Assembly (NCBI GenBank): GCA_030762175.1
Contig: CM060831.1
Location: 4,417,001-4,481,000 of the forward strand
DNA length: 64,000 bases
Reading direction: 5' to 3'
Source: Metallyticus violacea
Taxonomy: Eukaryota; Arthropoda; Insecta; Mantodea; Metallyticidae
Part shown: in pieces, positions 49,754 to 60,282 of the stretch
Layout: every line of letters begins with the position of its first letter
Position numbering within the stretch: the first letter of the stretch is position 1
The notes under the pieces: model-generated
What the model was told of the DNA's origin: nothing
Database searches by the model: none
Seen by the model: the letters and a program-made list of their open reading frames with translations, nothing else
Translations under genes and position numbers: made by a program

Positions 49754-50461
49754 TTGGAACTTAAACACAGTGAAGCCAATCATATTAATGGATATCATTG
49801 TACATATCATATCATAGAAGAAACAGCAGTTAAAAATGGTTTTAAAAAAGAACTAGTACATAAAAAGGTGCAGAAATTCAAGAGACAAAAACATATCAAA
49901 GAAACCACAACACTTTCAGCAAAAAAAGATAAACTTATTTTTAAAAAATTCACATATCATCCATGGGCCACAAAAAAATTTCAGAATATTCTTAAAGATT
50001 TTAATATCAGGTTGGCACTGATTAATAGATTTAATGTTCAAAATTTGCTGATAGATAATGTTAATGACAGTATTCCACAAGAAGAAAAATCAGGTATTTA
50101 CAAAATAAACTGTGCAGAATGTGAAAAAATCTACATAGGGAAAACAAAGAGAAACATTGGCACACGGTTAAAGGAACATTTCAGGAACATAAAGTACAAG
50201 CAAATAGAGAAATCAGCAGTAGCATATCATTTTTGGACACAAAATCACGACATAATAAATAAAACAAAATTATTAAAATCAGTACAAGGACCTACGGAAT
50301 TAGCAACCTGGGAGAAAATCTACATCTACAAATACAAAAACAGCATAATAAACTTCGACATTGTTGGGGATGAAAACATAAACTACAAGTTTATCACACC
50401 GCCACCAGAGCAGAATATACATTCCCACAGCTCAACGAATGATCCGACAGTTGAACCTTAG
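49754..50461 (+). CDS. Penelope-like element: intact C-terminal frame with GIY-YIG endonuclease
   Basis: Best-preserved mobile-element frame here: 235 residues, no stops. Residues 25-110 are the RT-endonuclease linker (KELVHKKVQKFKRQKHIKET, FTYHPWATKKFQNILKDFN). Residues 114-165 are the endonuclease: GIY at 114-116, C120 and C123 (CAEC), YIG at 127-129, KTKRNIGTRLKEHFRN, H142 and H165. PLE endonucleases nick target DNA to prime reverse transcription. A basic, aromatic C-terminus (ATWEKIYIYKYKN) ends in TVEP-stop. The RT itself is missing. The first 20 or so residues, including the ATG, come from an inverted piece of the element's own terminus, so this start is not native. A ribozyme-like motif follows directly. 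Confidence 0.85.
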   Translation: MELKHSEANHINGYHCTYHIIEETAVKNGFKKELVHKKVQKFKRQKHIKETTTLSAKKDKLIFKKFTYHPWATKKFQNILKDFNIRLALINRFNVQNLLIDNVNDSIPQEEKSGIYKINCAECEKIYIGKTKRNIGTRLKEHFRNIKYKQIEKSAVAYHFWTQNHDIINKTKLLKSVQGPTELATWEKIYIYKYKNSIINFDIVGDENINYKFITPPPEQNIHSHSSTNDPTVEP

Positions 50462-50512
50462 CATGGCTGAAGATGGGAACAAATGTTCTCGAAACCGGTT
50501 CCATACATTTAT
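50461..50512 (+). ncRNA. Hammerhead-ribozyme-like motif, best copy
   Basis: Helix I ATGG (50463-50466) with CCAT (50501-50504). Core CTGAAGA (50467-50473), one extra T, hairpin GGGAAC/GTTCTC with loop AAAT (6 bp, one G-U), GAAA (50491-50494), then ACCGGT. Expected cut after T50500. Helix III can form only as ACC/GGT with no loop, so it would need a second copy (dimer) or would be very short. All invariant core bases are present. Known biology: PLEs carry type I hammerheads near their termini. Cleavage here is untested. Confidence 0.72.
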
Positions 50513-50736
50513 AAAAAGTAAGTGAAGCTTTAAGAGTATGTAGTTCAACTAATCATACAATGATATCCATTAATAGTAATAAAACTAGTATTTAATGTTT
50601 CTCAAAATATTTTCCCCTCATTGATCAAACTTATTTTTCGTTTTATATATCTTATATCCTTGATTGATGGTTATTTTAATCACAAATTATTTATTATGTA
50701 GGTGGGTGTGAGGGTGAGTGGGAAGGTAGGTTTTAT

Positions 50737-50993
50737 CTATTTGGTTTATTTACGGATGCTCTTTAACATCTCAGGTCATCAATGTTCCATTCAATTCAAG
50801 GCATGAAATGACCAATAACTTTTGCTCAGAAATCTCTTCTTTCAGGGTTGAGGTTCTTTCAGTGTCTCATGTCTTTACTTCCCTTCGGAAGGAAGCAATA
50901 CTTGGGATTTTTAGACCTGAAAAATCCCTTGACTCTGGCTGGGATTGAACGCACAATCTTGGGTCTATGAGGCAAGCATTGTTACCACTAGAG
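50737..50993 (-). repeat. SINE-A, head partly lost
   Basis: Minus strand: GTGGTAACAATGCTTGCC, B-box-like GCGTTCAATCCC, AAAATCCCAAGTATTGCTTC, GAGATTTCTGAGCAAAAG, GATGACCTGAGATGTT and CGTAAATAAACC. The first part of the tRNA head is missing. Lies just downstream of the possible TMEM86 poly(A) site, next to GTAG/GGTA-type simple sequence. Confidence 0.78.
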
Positions 50994-51845
50994 ATGGGTA
51001 GATAGGTAGGTGGGTAAGTAGGTAGGCAATACTTGTACTCTTTCCCTATCATTTATTTATTGCTATGGTCAGAAGTAGAATAAGCAAACAGAAACAACAT
51101 TTCAATAAGATAGCATGCAGACAAAAGTACATTATATAAGCAAGTCACAAGATATAAATTATATTATGCCTGATAGGGGTGAAAATTATTCGACTTGCTA
51201 CATATATCCCAGATAACATAAAATAAAAAATATAATGCAAAAAAGCTAATGTAGAGCACATATTCAAAAATTAATGCATATAACAGCAATACAACTGTTT
51301 CTTTCATCACATGAGGTATGCAGTGTGAGATGGTAGAGCTGTCTCATCCATTATAGTTTAAGGGTAAATGCAAGTATGCACCATATGAAAAGAATTTACA
51401 TCTATAATGTGCTCTGAACACTTTTGCTAAATGCAAAATCTCTGTTTATGACTGCAATTTGTTTGAAATTTTAATAAACACATAAATGAACTCACTCGCT
51501 CCATAACCACATTCTCATTAAAACATATCTGCCAATTCAGTTAATTTGAACATTTCTACACCAGTATACCATTTACATGTGTAAACAGGTCTTCTATCCT
51601 ATCCCAAGTTTAGTGAATCTGATTGAGTTACACCATTATAACTGACATAAAATTCTACTCCTCTCATCTAATGTAACTCTGAGCACTTAAGTTTGAAGAA
51701 CAGGGTACATTTTGACGAATGAGCTTTTTTCTTACTTTACTTTGTATATACTCAGCTACTGAAAATAAAAACAAGAACATATTAATCACTAACACTAAGG
51801 AAAATGTCTCACATGTATTCAAAGTACCAGACGGAAGTGTGACAT

Positions 51846-52010
51846 TTACCGAAGAGGAATTGCCTGACGCGATCTTCGTCCAGTTTTACTGCTTGCTACA
51901 GGTGACTCTTTGTTAGCCAGTGCTTGCTGCTTGTCATAGCTTGCCTTGGAGTCTACTACACTCAGTGCAATACCCAACTGCGCTGCATAGTATGACACCA
52001 TTATCAATGC
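51846..52010 (-). CDS. TMEM86A: TMEM86-like lysoplasmalogenase, last coding exon
   Basis: Last coding exon of a YhhN/TMEM86 multi-pass membrane protein. Family members hydrolyse the vinyl-ether bond of lysoplasmalogens in the ER membrane. On the minus strand the exon follows a pyrimidine-rich acceptor ending TTCTTCACAG and is read in phase 0. It encodes 54 residues and a TAA stop (51846-51848). It begins ALIMVSYYAAQLGIALS, the usual final TMEM86 membrane helix (consensus ALIMxTYYxAQ). A short hydrophilic, basic tail ending RQAIPLR follows. Phase matches the upstream exon at 55398-55508 (...PIPYSQ joined to ALIM). The 3' UTR should run left; AATAAA on the minus strand at 51052-51061 is a possible poly(A) signal, just before a SINE. 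TMEM86A versus TMEM86B cannot be decided from one lineage. Family assignment is sound; activity is inferred. Confidence 0.92.
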   Translation of the reverse strand, partial: ALIMVSYYAAQLGIALSVVDSKASYDKQQALANKESPVASSKTGRRSRQAIPLR

Positions 52011-52207
52011 CTGTGAAGAAAATTCCAGGATGAATAAATATAAAAGAAAGTTCCCTCAAGCTCAGAACATAAAATTGCTAATAACTGATCAAATACATGA
52101 CACAAACACAGACAAACTATATGTGTCAAATGATGGCAGGGCAAAACATTGGTTAGAGAGTTAAGAGTAAGATTGATTTACATTCCAAAGGATTCTATTA
52201 CAATATA

Positions 52208-53272
52208 TGAGGTGCATTCTAAAAGTTCTTGGCCTGACCAAGAAAACATAAGATTTAAATGTATTTATTTTTCAACATAATCACCTTGTAAATCAATACA
52301 TTTTGTCTGACTTTCCAACCTTTTAATACCCTTAGTAAAATAAGATTTGTTCAACTTTGAAAAATAAGCACCTGTCTCAGCTTCAACTTCATCATTTGAT
52401 GTGAATGTTCATCCATCCAATCATTTCTTCAGTTTGGAAACAAAAAGTAATTGCTGGGAGCCAAAGCCAGTGAATGTTGCAGATGTGGAAGCACTTTGAA
52501 GTGAAGGCCATGCGGTTTTTCAGCAACAATTCTGTGAAGGTGCATTATTATGATGAAAAAGAACTTTCTTTTTTGCAAGGTGTGGATGTTTTCCCTGAAT
52601 AGCATCCTTCAATTAGCCCTGTAGTGAAGTGTATAGTTTCCAATAATGGTTCTGCCTTCTGGAGGTAGTCTATGAGCACCACAACATGAGAATCGACAGA
52701 AAGCCATAGCCGTGAGCTTTTCTGCATATGGAACTGTTTTTGCTTTTATTGATGCCCTTTCACCTGTTGATACCCACTTTTGGACTGTCATTTGTTTCTG
52801 GTGTGTGTTTCATCTACTGTTATGAAATGAAGAAACTGACAGGAAATGTATTTAAACAACTCTTGCAAAATATTCATTAAAATGTGTTTGAGGTCCATTG
52901 TTAAAACATGGCACCCATCAAGAAAAAAAAGCTTTCTCATGCCCAAAATTTGTGTAAAATGTAGTGAACATCGTTTATCAAGGTCTTTGCAATATCGACC
53001 AACTCACATACCTTCAATCAGTGATCATCGAGTACGACATTGTGAATATTTGTCACAATCTCATCAGTTGTAGCAATTTTGGGAGATCCTGAGTGCTCAT
53101 CGTCATGAATGGATGCACAACCACGCTTAAATTCAGCAGTCACTTTTTAACCATCAAAAAACAAAGGGAAAGAATACTTTAATGTGGAATCTAACTCCTT
53201 TTGTATTTCTGTTGAGGTTACACCCTTCAAAACGAAGTACTTTATCACATAATTGAAATCATAGTATGACTG
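52208..53272 (-). pseudogene. Mariner transposon relic in a TMEM86 intron
   Basis: TA at 52206-52207, then terminal repeat TGAGGTGCATTCTAAAAGTT. The other end is cut by the PLE at 53.27 kb. Minus-strand pieces: LRFEGCNLNRNTKGV, SQNCYN, LIEGMxVGRYCKDLDKRCSL, MKHTPETNDSPKVGINR (TPETKEQSKQW), YGFLSILMLWCS, FHHNNAPSQNCC (second catalytic Asp position mutated to N), KLKKxLDG and SQTKCIDLQGDYVEK. Dead. Confidence 0.75.
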
Positions 53273-53274
53273 AA

Positions 53275-53660
53275 TCGAACTAAACTCTCTTATTGCTCCA
53301 CTTACTTGTCTATAAATGTAGAACCAGTTTCACGAGCCTTCATTCACATTGTCAGTTAAAAGTCGACTGTTGGATAATTTGTTATGCTGTGGGAATGTGT
53401 ATTCTGCTTTGGTGTAGATGTGATGAACTTAAAGTTTATGTTTTGATCCCCAGAAGTGTCAAAGCTCATTATACTGTCTTTGTATTTGCATACATAGATT
53501 TTTTCCCAATTTGCTAATTCTGTAGGTCCTTGTACTGATTTTAATAATTTTGCTTATATTCAATATGTTGTGGTTTTTTGTCCAGAAATGAAATACTGCT
53601 GCTGATTTCTCCATTTGCTTGTATTTTATGTTCCTGAAATTTTCTACCCTGTCCCATACC
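53275..53660 (-). pseudogene. Penelope-like element end, 5'-truncated
   Basis: Minus strand: ENFRNIKYKQMEKSAAVFHF, WTKNHNILN, then the C-terminal region. A hammerhead-like remnant at 53315-53358 (CTGACAATGTGAATGAAGG, CTCGTGAAACTGGTTCTAC) and the terminus GACAAGTAAGTGGAGC follow. Truncated in the endonuclease, where a SINE-C abuts. Confidence 0.75.
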
Positions 53661-53815
53661 ACCACGAGTGGCCAAGTATCCTAAACTTAGGCCTGGAATG
53701 CTTCCTTCTTTAAAATACTTCTTTCTCAATTTATCATTTCATCTCATGTATCATCAGTGACCACCTCCTGTGTGCCTCAGTAGTAAAAGCAAGCATTAAA
53801 CACTATTCATTCATT
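53661..53815 (+). repeat. SINE-C, 3' part
   Basis: CCTAAACTTAGGCCTGGAAT, TCTCAATTTATCATTTCATC, ATGTATCATCAGTGACCACC, GTGCCTCAGTAGTAAAAGC, ATTAAACACTATTCATTC. Confidence 0.75.
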
Positions 53816-54839
53816 TCATTCCTGTCCCATACTAATCTCTTTTAATGTTTTTTTCAATAGGTTCCCCCAATTATCATTATGTATAATTATTCTTTGGTAA
53901 TTCATATACATTGTTATTATATTACCCTCTTTTAGATACAAATTCCGAAACCAATATTTCAAAACTTTTCTATTACCATTACTTTTCTTCCTGTTCTACC
54001 TAACTCTGCCAATGCTGCTCCTGTCAATGATGCTTTTGGTAAGCCTAAAACATTCTATGAATTACCTTAATGATTTCTACAACCTCTGAGAGTCCACAAT
54101 TTCCACCCCATACAACATTTTTGCTTCCACCACAACATCATATAATCTTTCAAACCAATTTACTAATATTTTTAGTAACTTATTTAACACATTCTTACAC
54201 CTTTCATAGCCATTTTCCCTTTAGCCATCATTAATCACATTTATAAAATAATTACTAAAAGGGTTAGTAATTTCATCTGGGCTTGTAATCTTACCAGCAT
54301 TGAATATTTTTCCTCATATAATTTCCTAAGATATTGCATTTCTTATTAATGAAGTTCCATATAGTTTTTGGTATATTATATGAATTGTTCAACACATGTG
54401 CAATGTGAGTAGTTTTTGCATTTTTTAAAACAATTTTTTTTTTTTGGTAGATTCAATATTTTCTTTTATAATTTTCAATTTAGTAAGTATGAAGTATCAT
54501 AAAGAACCTTTAGTTTTGATTTAGCTAAAATTAAATTTTTATTTATCTAGTTTGCTTTATGTGCACATTTGATTGGGTTTTTAATTACTGGACATGCCAC
54601 ATTGAAAAGATAATTAAAAATCTTGTAAAAATGTTCCCATTATTTATCTACTTCACTTTCATTTTATACATTTTCCCAAGATTCATTTTTGAGTAGCATG
54701 CACAATCTATCAGTTACATCTCTATATGCTCTATAAAACTTATTGTGGGTAACTTTCCTAAAATTAACAACAATGCATTATACATAATGATCAGAAAGAA
54801 AAATTTTAATAACCTTCTGTCTTGAAATGATAATTGGAA

Positions 54840-55000
54840 TTTGTACAGTGAAGCTAATCATATAATTACTATCATTGCATAATTCAGTCAAACTACACAG
54901 TCTTATTGGCTCCACCTGTTTACATTTACACTCCCTAAATGTAAACATGTGGAGCCAATAAGAGCATGTAGTTTGACTCATTTATACAATTACATTATCC
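54840..55000. repeat. Foldback with PLE termini, arms 42 bp
   Basis: PLE terminus ACAGTGAAGCTAATCATATA at 54845-54864. Arms 54887-54928 and 54936-54977 (about 38 of 42 matched) enclose a 7-nt loop. The arm near the loop carries AAACATGTGG, the helix III side of the ribozyme-like motif. No coding sequence. Confidence 0.82.
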
Positions 55001-55397
55001 TTCTGTCTGATAATTTCCTGGATTTAAATTTGTAATTATTTGGTCAATTATAGTGTTATAGTGGCATGACAGTAGTTTCAGCTGCACGAGTTGGCTTTTA
55101 ATAGTGATTATAACATCATAAATGTGAGTTATATCTAAACATATACTAAAGATTGTTAATAACTTTGTTTACATTTATATACCCTCACATAATTGAATCA
55201 TTCTTATCATTAATTTTTTCTAATATATTTTCTGAAATGAATCCCCCATTTGAATCTTTGGATGGAGACTACTACTTGAGACTTCAAGGAGAAAAAAGAA
55301 TGTGCAAGAGTATGGATTCTACATTGTGTAAGTTGTATGAAACTGTCATTTAATGCAGAACTTTACAAGAAATGTTGATTTTTCATATTTAATATAC

Positions 55398-55508
55398 CTG
55401 AGAATAAGGAATTGGTTTGTGGAAGTGATGGAATCCTATGAGAGCATCAGATATAGCAAAACTGACTCCACCAGCACATGAACACAACTTGGTCCACGTC
55501 CATAGTTC
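55398..55508 (-). CDS. TMEM86A: TMEM86-like lysoplasmalogenase, internal exon
   Basis: An exon of 111 nt (37 codons, phase 0 at both ends) on the minus strand. The acceptor reads CTTTCAACAG and the donor CAG|GTATAT. It encodes ELWTWTKLCSCAGGVSFA then ISDALIGFHHFHKPIPYSQ. The block LWTWTKLCSC...SDxLIG...PxPYS is one of the most conserved segments of TMEM86/YhhN proteins. The conserved Asp in SD-ALIG is present and no frame is broken. It joins in frame to the exon at 60283-60398 (ends ...VQFFE) and to the last exon at 51846-52010. The preceding intron, about 4.8 kb, holds two inverted PLEs, a mariner and a pogo element. The next, about 3.4 kb, holds a mariner, a PLE end, a SINE and a foldback. 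Confidence 0.93.
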
Positions 55509-55919
55509 CTGTTGAAAGAAAGAACACATGAGTACATAGATGCAATGGAATAATTAAAGGAAAAAATAACTGATTATTAAATGATTTTGTTTCATTAGAT
55601 TTTTTATTTGGAAGTTTGGCTCATATATGAGTTTGCTTACAAAACATATAGCATAAAAAGATACATTATACATTAAAGAGAGAGAGATTACAATATTATA
55701 GTCACACAAATTAAAGAATAATGACTTATAAATTAGTGTATAGTAATTTTTTTCATTATTATTATTTTTTTAAAAAAGGAAAATGTTGTATCCTAAAGTA
55801 TGATTCCTGTAAATTGCCACAGAATATTAAATAATAATAATTACCATTTCATTTTGCATGGCTTTTGGAATTCCATACTTTTTACACCAGTTTACAACAA
55901 AAGCAATTGTTTATCTTGA

Positions 55920-56203
55920 GCCAAACAAAAGGCTTGCAATTTATATGCTGTGGTGAGTTAAACTAAACACTCTTGTAGCTTCACTTACTTAGTATTTGTT
56001 TAGAACATGTTTTTCAGACCCTTGTCCGCATCATCAGCTATTTGTCAACTGCTGGAAGGATTGCTGTAATTGGAGGGCATTTATGCTCTAGTGGACAGTT
56101 TATGAATTGGAAAATGATATTTTCTTTTTTTGGGATCTCTAAGTTCATTAACCGATTTCTATATTTTTGGATGTAACATTTTTCCAATGTGTTTAATCCT
56201 GTA
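55920..56203 (-). pseudogene. PLE (left partner), 3' portion with ribozyme-like motif
   Basis: Minus strand: KYRNRLMNLEIPKKENIIFQ, FINCPLEHKCPPITAILPAV. Then a hammerhead-like motif (rc of 56001-56040): CTGATGATGCGGAC, AAGGGTCTG, AAAAACATGTTC. Terminus TAAGTAAGTGAAGCTACAAG. Interrupted at 56203 by a mariner; continues at about 57470. Confidence 0.75.
56001..56040 (-). ncRNA. Hammerhead-ribozyme-like motif
   Basis: CTGATGA at 56037-56031 (minus), stem GCGGAC/GTCTG, purine stretch where GAAA is expected (TGAAAAACATGT), self-complementary ACATGT, then TC. The GAAA box is not clean, so activity is doubtful. Confidence 0.5.
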
Positions 56204-57470
56204 TGGGGTGTGATCTAAAAATTCTCAGCCAAACTCAGAGATGTTGTGAAGGTAGCCAAATTACTATGATAATACTAAGTGTCATCCTTAAGATGGCAGG
56301 CAATAAAGTTTCAGACATGCTCGCAATGAAGTTTCAGACATGCTCGCAATAAAGTTTCAGACATGTAAGTTTAGTCCCTTATTTGTGACGATAGTGTAAA
56401 CAAACTTTTTACAAAATGGATAAAACTGAAATAATATAAACTGTGATAAAGTACTTTGTTTTGAAGGGTTTATCCCTAACAAAAATACATAAAGAGTTAG
56501 ATTCCACATTAAAGGATTCTTTCCCTCAGTATTTTACAGTTAAAAAGTAGGTTGCTGAATTTAAGTTTGGTCATACATTCATTCAAGATGATGAGCACTG
56601 AGGGCATGCCAAAACTGCTATGACCAATGAAATTGTGACAAATTCACAATGTTGTATTCAATGAATGCCAATTGAAGGTATGCAAGTAGGCTGACATTGC
56701 AAAGACCTTGATAGGCCATGTCCATTACATTTTATACAAAGTTTTGGGTAAGAGAAAGCTTTCCCTTAATGGGTATGACATTTGTTAACAATGGACCACT
56801 GTTATGAACATTTTGTAAGTGTTTGCACTTGTTTAAATGCAATTCCAGATAATTTCTCAGACGTTTCATAACAGTAGATGAAACATGGATTCATCACTAC
56901 ACACCAGAGACAAAGGAGCAGTCCAAACAATGGGTGCAACAGGTGAAAGTGCACCCAAGAAAGCAGAAATGGCTCCATCTATAGGAAATGTCATGGCTAT
57001 GGTTTTCTGCAATTCTCATAGTATGGTGCTCGTAGACTACCTCCAGAAGGGCAGAACCATCACAGGAAAGTATTATGCTTCACTATTGGACCAACTAAAG
57101 GACACTATTCAGGCTTAAAGTCCCCATCTTGCAAAAAAGATCATCACGATAATGCATCTTCACACACTTTTGGTACTGTTGCTGTAAAATTGCACAACCT
57201 TTTCTTCCAAGTACTTCCGCATCCGCTATATTTGTCAGATTTGGCTCCTGGTGATTGTTTTTTGTTCCCAAACCTGAAGAAATGGCTGGGTGAAGAAGAT
57301 CCACATCAAATGATGAGTTTGAAGATGAGTCAGATGCTTATTGTTCACAGTTGGACAAACCTTATTTTAATGAGTATATTAAAAAGTTGTGGATTAAATA
57401 TATTGATTTATAAGGTGACTATGTTGCGAGAAAGGGAGAGGGGGAAAATAAAAAACCACTCTTAAATTGT
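56204..57470 (+). pseudogene. Mariner transposon inserted in a PLE
   Basis: TA at 56202-56203, then TGGGGTGTGATCTAAAAATT, the same terminal type as the mariner at 52.2 kb. Plus strand: VIKYFVLKGLSLTKIHKELD, STLKDSFPQYFTVKKQVAEF, KHGFITTHQRQRSSPNNG (frame-shifted ETWIHHYTPETKEQSxQW), RRLPPEGQNHHRKVLC (frame-shifted DYLQKGxTITGxYY), DHHDNASSHTFGTVAVKLHN, LPHPLYLSDLAPGDCFLFPN, LKKWLGEED. Catalytic D in HHDNA and LSDLAP visible. Nearly complete but with several frameshifts. The right terminal repeat was not found. Confidence 0.82.
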
Positions 57471-57845
57471 CTTCAGCAAATGCAATTTCTCTCCAATTTT
57501 GTGATTTGCTGTCCAAAAGTAAGCTGCCATAGTTGATTACTCTATTTGTTTATATTTTGTGTTTCTGTCGTATTCTTTCCATCAGATACCTACCTATATT
57601 CCTTTTTGTTTTTCCAATATATATTTTATGATAGTTTGTGCAATTTATATGATAAATTCCTGATTTTTTAATCTACTAGTACACTACCTATATGTTTGTT
57701 ATTATAAAATTGTTTATATTAAATTTATTCTTTCACGCTAAAGTTATATTCACTTTCTTAAATATCTTTTGAAATTTGTGCACAGCTCACAGATGGTTTG
57801 TAAATTTTTTAGAAATGTGAACTTCTCTTGAATATCAAGAGGAAT
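57470..57845 (-). pseudogene. PLE (left partner), endonuclease portion
   Basis: Minus strand: SGIYHINCTNYHKIYIGKTK, RNIGRYLMERIRQKHKI. The second cysteine is replaced by Y. Upstream is a linker homologous to the right partner (TTTCAAAAGATATTTAAG, GAATAAATTTA). Ends at the junction palindrome near 57831-57847. Confidence 0.75.
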
Positions 57846-57847
57846 TA

Positions 57848-58172
57848 AAAAAAATATAAAAAACAACAGTGAAGAACAGTTTTTATAGGGAGTTAATTTG
57901 CAAGAAAATACAGAAATTCAAAAAACTTAAGCAGTTAAAAGAATTTGCAACACACTCAAAAATTAAGGAAAAGACAATTTTTTAAAAATTTATGTACCAT
58001 TCATGGCCATGCACAACTTTCAAAAGATATTTAAGGAAATAAATATGACTTTAGCACCAACGAATAAATTCATTATTAAAAATCTTATAAACAATTAACA
58101 TGTACATAGTATGCTAGCAGATAAAATGTCAGGTATTTATTGTATAGTCTGCACAAACTGTAATAAAATATA
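57848..58172 (+). pseudogene. PLE (right partner), linker and start of endonuclease
   Basis: Plus strand: REFICKKIQKFKKLKQLKEF, FMYHSWPCTTFKRYLRK, then SGIYCIVCTNCNKIY in a shifted frame. Broken at 58172 by the pogo-type insertion and resumes at 58936. Confidence 0.75.
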
Positions 58173-58935
58173 CCATATTTACGCGAATCTAATGCACTAT
58201 CAAATGTAATGTACACCCTAATTTGAAACTGAAAAAAAAAAATAAATAAATAAATAAAAAAAATAAAAGATTTTGGCATATTATTGTACAACATCTTAGA
58301 GATAAGCCCATCTGCTTCATAAAATGACCAGAACATAGTATTTATAAGTGGACTATTGTTACATCTTGGAACGCACAGTACAAAATTCATCGTGCTGTTG
58401 CTAGGACAGTTGGCATAGATCAAAGAAGAAAAAATAATTTCTTATGGTATCATTAGCCACAGGTTGCTCGTTCTCCCTCCTTTCATTTGAATTCCATAAC
58501 TTTTTCTTCAATGCCATGATATCTTCCTACTAGCTTTAGTTGCAAATAATGCCGATTTTTGTAGCTGCCACAAGAGAATGCTGCTCTCCGCTACATTAAA
58601 CTGTCTTCTTGCCTTTCTGTTATCATTTTTTTCAGCATAAAGAATTACTTTATGTTTGAAAGTAACATCATAAGATGTTGTTCTCTGTTTGTTCTCGATT
58701 TCATAACTACCTGCTATTCAAACGCTCTATGCAATAATAGGCCAACAATAAATGTAACAAAGTCGAGAATTGCAGTAATGTATTATGACATAATAAATGA
58801 TAAATTTGAATGAAGTTACCAGCAAATTACGGAATGGATTTGCATTCTAAATTTGGCATTGAATCTAATGTGCACCACAATTTTGAATAATGCATTTGAA
58901 CTAAAAAGGTGCACATTAGATTTGCATAAATATGG
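58173..58935 (-). mobile_element. Internally deleted pogo-type transposon inserted in a PLE
   Basis: TA duplication at 58171-58172 and 58936-58937. Removing it restores K-I-Y-I-G-K of the PLE endonuclease, so the boundaries are exact. Terminal inverted repeats CCATATTTACGCGAATCTAA and CCATATTTATGCAAATCTAA. 763 bp. Minus strand encodes an N-terminal helix-turn-helix, TTSYDVTFKHKVILYAEKND, NRKARRQFNVAESSILLWQL, QKSALFATKASRK, typical of pogo/Tigger-type transposases. A C-terminal scrap (PRCNNSPLINTMFWSFYEAD) remains; the DDE core is deleted. Confidence 0.85.
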
Positions 58936-59355
58936 TATATTGGAAAAACAAAAAAGAATATAGGTATCCATGGAAACGACAAACACAACACAAACATAAC
59001 TTATAAACAAATAGAGAAATCTGCTATGGCAGCTCACTTTTGGACAACAAATCATAAAATTGAAGAAAAAGTGAATTTGTTAAAGATGGTAGAAGGACAT
59101 GCAGAACTAAACACATGGAAAAAATTTCACATATAAAAATACAGACACTTTCAAATCCCAGGAGAAGAAAATAACATTTTCCAGTTCATAAGTTGTTCAC
59201 CAGCACATAATAGTGTTCCTCCAATTAAAGCAATGCTTACAGCAGTTGACAAATAGCTGATGTTGCGGACAAGAGCCTGAGAAACATATTCTAAATTAAT
59301 AGTAAGTGAAGCTACAAGACTCACCATAGCACATTATGTATTTTGCTTCACTGAG
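58936..59355 (+). pseudogene. PLE (right partner), endonuclease remainder and 3' end
   Basis: Plus strand: YIGKTKKNIGIHGNDKHNTN, ITYKQIEKSAMAAHFWTTNH then KIEEKVNLLKMVEGHAELNT. A degenerate hammerhead-like motif at 59250-59295 (GCTGATGTTGCGGAC, AAGAGCCTGAGAAACATATTC), terminus TAGTAAGTGAAGCTACAAG and the outer end TTTTGCTTCACTGAG follow. Confidence 0.78.
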
Positions 59356-59439
59356 ATAGTTTCAGTTACATTATAATTATATTAATAAAAAAAGGCCTTT
59401 TACTGACATAATACTCAATTGATATAAATGTAGAAAATA

Positions 59440-59650
59440 TGGTGTTGTTGGCTCATAAATTTTCTTCTTTTCTGTATTAAACTTCTTCAGACTGTTCTCT
59501 GCTTACTTTAAATGATCTCAGCTGATTACTTGGATCTGTTGATGGCAATAACATCAATCCACTCGTGCTCTCTTCCATCAGCAAGGCAATGGACCTCTTC
59601 TTGGATTTCATAACTTGTCCTCTAAGAGCCTTGGCTAGCAATGTACAGAC
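59440..59650 (-). pseudogene. Possible LINE fragment
   Basis: Minus strand: GYEIQEEVHCLADGREHEWI then DVIAINRSKQ. It resembles the C-x-ADG--RR-DI-A linker seen after RT in some LINEs. Weak. Confidence 0.25.
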
Positions 59651-60282
59651 AATATTATGTCACTTGATTTGCACAAGTTTGCCTTATGGACAACTCCCTA
59701 GCATATGAGGTAGAGTTTCACACATACACACACAGCCACAATAGCAGCAGTGATTGTGGGAAGAGTGTCCAGGAAGGTTACAAACTGCTGCAACCATTGC
59801 AATCATATCCCTCCATTCAGAGTTACTTAGACCTTTCTTATTTAATAATCCAACTGTTTGCATTTGGTACCTCAGAAAATAATACCATTCCTTTCCAGGA
59901 AAGCAAAAAAATATGTTGGCATATTTTTTAAAAAAATTGTATGATCCTTTTTTTAAATATATATTATGAAATATCCATAGAGTAGTGCGAACCAGCCAAA
60001 GTACTGCTGAGAAAACTCAAGGTCACATGGTTCATAAGAGGATCATGCCAACATATTTTGTGGAACAGAAAGTTACAACTCCATACTTTATACAAATTTG
60101 TACCGATATACTTATATACTTGTAATGTCTTAGATCATATTTTTGTGTAATAGGACCCAGCATTATTATTTACATGAAAATTGGATACTCACAAATATAT
60201 TTTTTTTAAATTTTTGGTTGGATGAGATAATGGAAAATGACTGCACAAAAACAGTTAAACAAATTAGATCTCACAAGCTTAC

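Larger units (their letters stand above)
49740..50580 (+). mobile_element. Penelope-like element copy, 5'-truncated, with inverted terminal stub
   Basis: 5' stub CACAGTGAAGCCAATCAT, TTAATGGATATCATTGTA (about 49766-49794) is the reverse complement of the 3' end (TACAATGATATCCATTAA at about 50558-50575). Between lie the endonuclease frame, the ribozyme-like motif and AGTAAGTGAAGCTTTAAGAG. Confidence 0.82.
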
